Below, in pieces: positions 7,892 to 11,599 of a stretch of DNA of 11,599 nucleotides. Below the pieces are notes generated by a model that worked only from the letters and a program-made list of their open reading frames with translations, ran no database searches and was not told the DNA's origin. The stretch's first letter is position 1, and every line of letters starts with the position of its first letter. Origin of the DNA: Acinetobacter sp. (GTDB lineage: Bacteria > Pseudomonadota > Gammaproteobacteria > Pseudomonadales > Moraxellaceae); the NCBI GenBank assembly GCA_030523805.1, contig JAUNHS010000006.1, positions 13,796-25,394 of the forward strand, in the 5' to 3' direction. Made by a program: the position numbers and the translations under genes.

Positions 7892-7924
7892 AAATCCCTA
7901 GCTCTTATTGGAAAGCTAGGGATT
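7892..7924 (-). terminator. Terminator of the L,D-transpeptidase gene
   Basis: A perfect 11-bp stem AATCCCTAGCT (7893-7903... reading AATCCCTAGCT to 7903) and AGCTAGGGATT (7914-7924) around a 10-base loop. Leftward reading ends in TTTTT. It lies about 40 bases past the stop of the L,D-transpeptidase gene and before the eptA promoter. Confidence 0.85.
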
Positions 7925-7962
7925 GTTGTAGTGCATTTATTGTGTAAATATTCCGCTTTGCA

Positions 7963-9168
7963 TTAATCTACAAAACGTACGCTTACACCTTTTTGTACAT
8001 AATTACCTAAATTATTTGCGTCCCAGTTACTTAAACGGATACAACCATGAGAGTGGTTGGTAGAAATTTTTGATGGATCAGGCGTACCGTGAATACCAAA
8101 AGATTTTTTGCTTAAGCCAATCCAAATATTTCCCACAGGACCATTTGGGCCAGGTGGTAAAGAAAGTGGTTTTAAGTTATTACCTTGTACAAAGTTGCTC
8201 GGTGAGTAGCTATACCAAGGATTGCGTGCTACACCAACAATGGTATGTTCGCCCACTAAGGCTTTAGGGTCATTACCAAAAGTGGCAGGGAATGAGCCAA
8301 CCATTTGGTTTTTGCTGTTGAATAAATATAATTGTTTTGCCGTTTTGTGAGCAACAATTAAGGTAATATCTTCAGGCAAAGTATTGGTTACATTGGCAAC
8401 GATAATTTTTTCACCAGCGACAAATTTAGCATGTGGATTTAAACGCTGTAAGAAAGTCTCATCCATGTGGAATTTTTCGCCCAACATTTCGCTCACACGG
8501 GTGTAGGCAAGAGCTTTCATTTTTGCTTTTAAACCATAATCTGCAGGGATTGAAGCCACATATTGACTTTTATTCACATCTTCTGCTGTAATCGTATATT
8601 CCACATAGGTCGGTTGATTTTGGTTTAACTCAACCAATTTATCCCATGTGGCTTGATCTAATACGCCTGTTTTTTGCAAGCCATAAATCACTTGGAATGC
8701 ACGCAAGGCTTTATCTGTTTTTTGACCACTTGCAGCATCAATCGCACCAGCAGGGGCATAAGCATTATTGAGCATAACTTGTGCTTTGGCAAAAATAGGT
8801 AATTGACCTGTGCCAATATTTTCTGACCACGTCGCATCATTGATTTGCTCTAAAGTCCAACCCAATTTGGCAACAGGTTTTGGTGCTGCTGTAGTTGCTT
8901 TACTTGCAGTTGTGCTATTTGTGGTTGCCTTGTTTGTTTTCGTTTTTTCTTTTTCTGTTGTGGCTTTATTGGCAGTCGTTGGCTTTGCTACTGGTTTGCT
9001 TGCCGTAGCTTTATTTGTTGCTTTTTGCTCAGTTTTTTTGCTATTAGCGGCCTGAGTTGATGATTTGGTAGTACTTGCTTTTTTCTCGGTGCTTTCACTT
9101 TGAGTTGCTACAGCCGATGTACTCATTGCTAATGTAAGGCTCGTTGCCAATAAGGTACGCAAAAACAT
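7963..9168 (-). CDS. Secreted L,D-transpeptidase (YkuD) with peptidoglycan-binding domain
   Basis: A 401-residue envelope enzyme predicted to form 3-3 crosslinks or attach proteins to peptidoglycan meso-DAP. The start at 9168 is chosen because AGGA lies 6 bases upstream and translation gives a clean signal peptide (MFLRTLLATSLTLAMSTSAVA, cleavage after A21). An upstream in-frame start at 9270 would add 34 residues with no signal logic. Residues 22-102 are a Lys/Thr/Ala/Ser-rich disordered tether. A PG_binding_1-like domain follows (about 103-182, RAFQVIYGLQKTGVLDQATW), then a LysM-like segment ending FLQRLNPHAKFVAGEKIIVANV (about 239-260). The YkuD domain is at 268-401, with H360 (FGIHGTPDPS) and the S-H-G-C-I-R-L motif carrying H374, catalytic C376 and R378. 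It is a monocistronic gene between the rplI terminator and its own terminator. Confidence 0.92.
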   Translation of the reverse strand: MFLRTLLATSLTLAMSTSAVATQSESTEKKASTTKSSTQAANSKKTEQKATNKATASKPVAKPTTANKATTEKEKTKTNKATTNSTTASKATTAAPKPVAKLGWTLEQINDATWSENIGTGQLPIFAKAQVMLNNAYAPAGAIDAASGQKTDKALRAFQVIYGLQKTGVLDQATWDKLVELNQNQPTYVEYTITAEDVNKSQYVASIPADYGLKAKMKALAYTRVSEMLGEKFHMDETFLQRLNPHAKFVAGEKIIVANVTNTLPEDITLIVAHKTAKQLYLFNSKNQMVGSFPATFGNDPKALVGEHTIVGVARNPWYSYSPSNFVQGNNLKPLSLPPGPNGPVGNIWIGLSKKSFGIHGTPDPSKISTNHSHGCIRLSNWDANNLGNYVQKGVSVRFVD

Positions 9169-9174
9169 AGTTAA

Positions 9175-9178
9175 TCCT
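9175..9178 (-). promoter_or_regulatory. Shine-Dalgarno deciding the L,D-transpeptidase start
   Basis: AGGA, read leftward, six bases before the ATG at 9168. No comparable site precedes the in-frame ATG at 9270, so the shorter protein is the better call. Confidence 0.8.
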
Positions 9179-9240
9179 GTCATATTTGTAAAGTATAAAA
9201 CCATAGTATCGCAGAAATTTAGCAAAAATTCATCTATTTT

Positions 9241-9270
9241 TTGATAGCTTTTCGCATAAAAAAATTGCAA
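9241..9270 (-). promoter_or_regulatory. Weak candidate promoter of the L,D-transpeptidase gene
   Basis: Read leftward: -35 TTGCAA (9265-9270), 18-base spacer, -10 TATCAA (9241-9246). The -10 match is poor and other AT-rich choices exist closer to the gene, for example TATACT near 9192-9197 with no good -35. Confidence 0.25.
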
Positions 9271-9320
9271 TCATCATCAATACACTACGATGTGCAAAAA
9301 TATGTAAATCAGAGCCATAA

Positions 9321-9349
9321 AAAAAGAGCATATTGCTATGCTCTTTTTT
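9321..9349 (-). terminator. Terminator of the rpsF-rpsR-rplI operon
   Basis: An 11-bp stem AAAAAGAGCAT (9321-9331) and ATGCTCTTTTT (9338-9348) around ATTGCT. Leftward reading ends in a run of T residues. It lies about 20 bases past the rplI stop. Confidence 0.88.
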
Positions 9350-9369
9350 ATCACAATGACAGTGATGTA

Positions 9370-9816
9370 TTATTCAGCAACGATAGTTACTAATACTTCA
9401 GCTGTTACATCGTGGTGTAATTGAATCGCTACATTAAATTCACCGATGTTGCGAAGTGCACCATTTGGTAAACGAACTTCAGAGCGATCAACCGCTAAAC
9501 CAGCACCTGTTAAAGCATCTGCAATGTCACGTGTACCGATTGAACCGAATAATTTGCCTTCATCACCTGCTTTAGCAGTGATTACAACATTTACGTCGTT
9601 CAATTGGTCAGCACGAGCTTGAGCAGCAGCTAATACAGCAGCTTCTTGTTTTTCAAGTTCAGCACGACGAGCTTCAAAAGCAGCAGTATTTGCTTCAGTT
9701 GCAGCAACAGCTTTACCTTGTGGGATTAAGTAGTTACGACCATAACCTGCTTTTACAGATACTTTGTCGCCTAATTTACCCAAGTTTTTGATACGTTGTA
9801 ATAAGATAATTTCCAC
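9370..9816 (-). CDS. rplI: 50S ribosomal protein L9
   Basis: L9 binds 23S rRNA near the L1 stalk and helps keep the reading frame. The 148-residue length is standard. The N-terminal rRNA-binding lobe has the family signature [22 protein letters not shown] (13-34). A long Ala/Glu-rich connecting helix (about 41-75) joins it to the C-terminal lobe, with [16 protein letters not shown] near 87-102. The start codon is GTG, eight bases after the rpsR stop, with a Shine-Dalgarno GAGGTGAG overlapping the rpsR end. It is the last gene of the rpsF-rpsR-rplI operon. Confidence 0.98.
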   Translation of the reverse strand: MEIILLQRIKNLGKLGDKVSVKAGYGRNYLIPQGKAVAATEANTAAFEARRAELEKQEAAVLAAAQARADQLNDVNVVITAKAGDEGKLFGSIGTRDIADALTGAGLAVDRSEVRLPNGALRNIGEFNVAIQLHHDVTAEVLVTIVAE

Positions 9817-9824
9817 AGCTCACC

Positions 9825-10052
9825 TCACTTATGGTTATCAGTGTAAGGGATCAACGCTAAATAACGAGCTTGCTTGATTGCAAGTGATAATTGACGTTGG
9901 TAACGAGCTTTAGTACCAGTGATACGGCTAGGAACAATTTTACCGTTTTCAGTGATGTACTGTTTTAAAGTGTCAATATCTTTATAATCGATATACGCAA
10001 CATTCTCAGCTGTGAAGCGGCAGAACTTGCGACGACGGTAGAAACGTGCCAT
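9825..10052 (-). CDS. rpsR: 30S ribosomal protein S18
   Basis: S18 forms a dimer with S6 on the platform of the 30S subunit. At 75 residues it is standard length: basic start [36 protein letters not shown], and the ending [18 protein letters not shown]. It lies 11 bases after rpsF and 8 before rplI, preceded by AAGGAG. priB is not present between rpsF and rpsR, unlike enterobacteria. Confidence 0.98.
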   Translation of the reverse strand: MARFYRRRKFCRFTAENVAYIDYKDIDTLKQYITENGKIVPSRITGTKARYQRQLSLAIKQARYLALIPYTDNHK

Positions 10053-10063
10053 GTGTGTTCTCC

Positions 10064-10453
10064 TTAGGCTTCAGCTTCTTGAGCTGCTTGTTGTTGAGCT
10101 TCTTCACGTTGAGCTTTACGAGCACGTTTTTCTTCTGCACTCTTCGCTAGTAAAGATTCTTCAGTAATCGCATTATCACGACGAATGATTAAGTTACGAA
10201 TGATTGCATCGTTATAACGGAACAATTCTTCTAACTCATCAAGCGTAGTTTGACCACATTCAATATTCATTAAAATGTAGTGTGCTTTGTGGATTTTGTT
10301 AATTGGGTAAGCCAATTGACGACGACCCCAATCTTCTAAACGGTGTACTTGACCGTTTGCTTCTTTGATGTGAGTAAGGTAACGCTCTACCATACCTACA
10401 ACTTGATCGCTTTGGTCTGGATGTACCAAAAGTACGATTTCGTAGTGACGCAT
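10064..10453 (-). CDS. rpsF: 30S ribosomal protein S6
   Basis: S6 pairs with S18 in the 30S platform. The family fold starts at [19 protein letters not shown] and includes [20 protein letters not shown] and [14 protein letters not shown]. The 129-residue protein ends in a charged Glu/Ala/Lys/Gln tail (about 100-129), as in other gammaproteobacteria. The start at 10453 is fixed by AAGGAG (10460-10465) six bases upstream; an open frame continuing to 10588 has no homology and runs through the leader and -10 region. It is the first gene of the operon, from a strong promoter with a structured leader. Confidence 0.97.
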   Translation of the reverse strand: MRHYEIVLLVHPDQSDQVVGMVERYLTHIKEANGQVHRLEDWGRRQLAYPINKIHKAHYILMNIECGQTTLDELEELFRYNDAIIRNLIIRRDNAITEESLLAKSAEEKRARKAQREEAQQQAAQEAEA

Positions 10454-10499
10454 TGTCAGCTCCTTATGGATTAAACAGCCTTTTTCTGTAATGAAAAAA

Positions 10500-10546
10500 G
10501 CAAGGAGACATTCACAAATACACATTTTGTATTGTGAATGCGGTGC
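10500..10546 (-). promoter_or_regulatory. rpsF leader hairpin, candidate S6:S18 autoregulatory element
   Basis: In the untranslated leader, read leftward, CATTCACAATACA pairs with TGTATTTGTGAATG (stem about 13 bp with one bulged A, loop AAATG). ACCG stands directly on its 5' side, with an outer GCA/TGC pairing (10544-10546 with 10500-10502). S6:S18-binding leaders described for rpsF mRNAs have a conserved CCG in a bulge beside a hairpin. The position between the promoter and the Shine-Dalgarno fits. The match was made by eye; no covariance model was run. Confidence 0.6.
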
Positions 10547-10566
10547 AAAATAAAATTTGCAGGCGA

Positions 10567-10595
10567 ATTTTAGTGTTTTTTTGCACAAAATGCAA
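10567..10595 (-). promoter_or_regulatory. sigma70 promoter of rpsF-rpsR-rplI
   Basis: Read leftward: -35 TTGCAT (10590-10595), 17-base spacer, -10 TAAAAT (10567-10572). A short palindrome TTGCA-CAAAA-TGCAA (10581-10595) overlaps the -35 and may be chance. The transcript would start near 10560 and have a leader of about 107 bases. Confidence 0.7.
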
Positions 10596-10646
10596 GTGTT
10601 TTCGTGGTAGATGGTGAGAATGTTAAATGATTGTTGGTGTGATTGG

Positions 10647-10674
10647 TTTGTGATTATAGATTTGTGATTATAGA
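10647..10674. repeat. Perfect 14-bp tandem duplication
   Basis: TTTGTGATTATAGA at 10647-10660 is repeated exactly at 10661-10674, in the rpsF/ispF spacer upstream of both promoters. Confidence 0.9.
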
Positions 10675-10681
10675 ATAATGG

Positions 10682-10707
10682 CTTGGTGTATAAACTTGGT
10701 GTGTAAA
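10682..10707. repeat. 13-bp tandem duplication with one mismatch
   Basis: CTTGGTGTATAAA (10682-10694) is followed directly by CTTGGTGTGTAAA (10695-10707). It starts 7 bases after the 14-bp duplication, so this spacer has grown by at least two separate short duplications. Confidence 0.85.
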
Positions 10708-10737
10708 ATAATTGCTGAAAAATGCCTTAAACTTGGG

Positions 10738-10743
10738 TATGAT
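10738..10743 (+). promoter_or_regulatory. Candidate -10 of the ispF promoter
   Basis: TATGAT lies 35 bases before the ispF start. No good -35 stands at 16-18 bases (CTGAAA at 17; TTGCTG only at 20), so this is tentative. Confidence 0.35.
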
Positions 10744-10778
10744 AGCGTTATTTTAAATGAGCAAAATTAGGTTAGTTT

Positions 10779-11270
10779 ATGTCAAATATGATGTTTCGTA
10801 TTGGTCAAGGGTTAGATGTTCATGCTTTTGAAGCGGGTGATTTTGTTACTTTGGCGGGTGTACAAATTCCACATACGCAAGGTTTAAAAGCACATTCTGA
10901 TGGTGATGTGGTATTACACGCTTTGACCGATGCTTTACTTGGGGCATTGGCAATGGGGGATATTGGTCAGCATTTTCCTGATACCGACCCTGCGTATAAA
11001 GGGGCAGATAGTCGTGTGTTATTGAAGCAAGTATATGATTTAATTCAACAAAAAGGTTATCAATTAAATAATGCTGATATTACAGTGGCTTGCGAGCGTC
11101 CAAAACTTGCACCGCATAATGTGGTTATGCGTGAAAGTATTGCCAAGGTGTTGGGTGTGGATGTAGAGCAAATTAGCTTAAAAGCAACAACAACTGAAAA
11201 GTTAGGTTTTACAGGACGACAAGAAGGGATTTTTGCATCGGCTGTGGTGCTGTTGGTTAAGTCTGCATAA
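10779..11270 (+). CDS. ispF: 2-C-methyl-D-erythritol 2,4-cyclodiphosphate synthase
   Basis: IspF is a cytosolic homotrimer that turns CDP-methylerythritol 2-phosphate into the cyclic diphosphate with release of CMP, in the MEP route to isoprenoids. At 163 residues it is full length. Zinc ligands are D13 and H15 (GLDVHAF) and H47 in [20 protein letters not shown]61 and the loop [11 protein letters not shown] follow, and the nucleotide-binding segments are [12 protein letters not shown] and [18 protein letters not shown] lies 7 bases before the ATG, supporting this start. ispD is not adjacent, unlike in enterobacteria where ispD-ispF are joined. The gene stands alone, divergent from rpsF, and ends at a bidirectional terminator. 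Confidence 0.97.
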   Translation: MSNMMFRIGQGLDVHAFEAGDFVTLAGVQIPHTQGLKAHSDGDVVLHALTDALLGALAMGDIGQHFPDTDPAYKGADSRVLLKQVYDLIQQKGYQLNNADITVACERPKLAPHNVVMRESIAKVLGVDVEQISLKATTTEKLGFTGRQEGIFASAVVLLVKSA

Positions 11271-11296
11271 CATATTGTTTTTATTATTTTTTTATT

Positions 11297-11324
11297 AAAA
11301 ACGCCATCATGTGATGGCGTTTTT
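11297..11324. terminator. Bidirectional terminator between ispF and the DAHP synthase gene
   Basis: A perfect 12-bp stem AAAAACGCCATC (11297-11308) and GATGGCGTTTTT (11313-11324) around ATGT. T tracts are available in both directions, and it lies between two convergent genes. Confidence 0.92.
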
Positions 11325-11347
11325 GATTGATATGGTCTTTCATCAGA

Positions 11348-11599
11348 TTAGCGATTAGGCAACACATCTTTTAATGCTTCGTGCATTTCTAGTAAGACTT
11401 TCTCTGTTGTTTCCCAGTCAATACAACCGTCAGTGACTGATTTACCATATTCTAATTGGTTTAAATCTTCAGGAATGTCTTGGCGACCACCTTTTAAATG
11501 GCTTTCTACCATTAAACCAACGATAGATTTATTACCATCTAAAATTTGTTCAGTAACATTTTTAAGCACTAAAGGTTGTAAGTATGGGTCTTTGTTTGA
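11348..11599 (-). CDS. 3-deoxy-7-phosphoheptulonate (DAHP) synthase, AroG/AroF type, C-terminal part
   Basis: DAHP synthase joins phosphoenolpyruvate and erythrose 4-phosphate in the first step of aromatic amino acid synthesis. The last 83 residues are present and the frame is open to the window edge: S-N-K-D-P-Y, then QILDGNKSIVGLMVESHL, G.Q.., LEYGKSVTDGCIDWETTE and an end helix. The I-x-G-x-M-V-E-S-H-L and Y-G-x-S-x-T-D-x-C-I-x-W motifs are those of the class I AroFGH family, and the E and D in them help bind metal. A GTG at 11569 is internal, not a start. Which feedback type (Phe, Tyr or Trp sensitive) cannot be told from this part, so no symbol is given. Confidence 0.93.
   Translation of the reverse strand, partial: SNKDPYLQPLVLKNVTEQILDGNKSIVGLMVESHLKGGRQDIPEDLNQLEYGKSVTDGCIDWETTEKVLLEMHEALKDVLPNR

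Noticed and set aside
8810..9055. Very hydrophobic frame (Val/Ala/Phe/Leu repeats) opposite the L,D-transpeptidase
   Set aside because: It is the reverse reading of the Lys/Thr/Ala-rich tether codons, which yields hydrophobic codons automatically; no ribosome binding site.
9169..9270. N-terminal extension of the L,D-transpeptidase frame
   Set aside because: It lacks a ribosome binding site and would bury the signal peptide behind 34 residues; the ATG at 9168 has AGGA at ideal spacing.
10454..10588. N-terminal extension of the rpsF frame
   Set aside because: S6 begins at MRHYEIV with AAGGAG just upstream; the extension crosses the leader hairpin and the -10 element.
11567..11569. GTG as start of the DAHP synthase fragment
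   Set aside because: The frame remains open to the window edge with family-like residues (SNKDPYLQPL) upstream, so it is an internal codon.

Overview
The window reads as an ordinary chromosomal segment of an AT-rich gammaproteobacterium, most likely a member of the Moraxellaceae (Acinetobacter/Moraxella/Psychrobacter side). The support is indirect: clpB, katG, ispF and an AroG/AroF-type DAHP synthase of gammaproteobacterial character, an rpsF-rpsR-rplI operon without priB, an EptA-type lipid A phosphoethanolamine transferase, and a roughly 40% GC appearance. I cannot name the species. No insertion sequence, phage gene, CRISPR array, tRNA or rRNA was seen.

Left part (1-3250): the 3' end of clpB runs rightward to a strong terminator. 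Leftward genes follow: a small I9-like lipoprotein, and a probable three-gene envelope operon made of an SH3 lipoprotein, a membrane-anchored VanY-type D,D-carboxypeptidase and a cold-shock-like/DUF805 membrane protein. The operon has a candidate promoter near 3066-3093 and a terminator at 803-819. Its upstream spacer carries an (ATTTT)4 tract inside a 15-bp direct repeat.

Middle (3251-7962): katG (leftward) faces a small HTH antitoxin gene of the HI1420 type (rightward). The 365-bp spacer between them holds a two-tier inverted repeat, a well-formed sigma70 promoter with a palindromic operator, and what looks like the collapsed remnant of the partner toxin gene. This is the most interesting locus of the window: an orphan antitoxin that kept its promoter, operator and translational overlap while the toxin was almost entirely deleted. 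Convergent to it is eptA, a full-length phosphoethanolamine transferase gene with all metal and nucleophile residues and a palindrome between its candidate -35 and -10.

Right part (7963-11599): a secreted YkuD L,D-transpeptidase with a peptidoglycan-binding domain, then the rpsF-rpsR-rplI ribosomal operon, all leftward. The rpsF leader has a CCG-flanked hairpin resembling the known S6:S18 autoregulatory motif. Divergent from it is ispF (MEP isoprenoid pathway), whose 325-bp upstream spacer also contains two short tandem duplications. A shared bidirectional terminator separates ispF from the 3' end of a DAHP synthase gene that runs off the window.

Functionally the segment mixes housekeeping (ClpB, ribosomal proteins, IspF, DAHP synthase), oxidative stress defence (KatG) and envelope remodelling (VanY-like carboxypeptidase, SH3 lipoprotein, L,D-transpeptidase, EptA).
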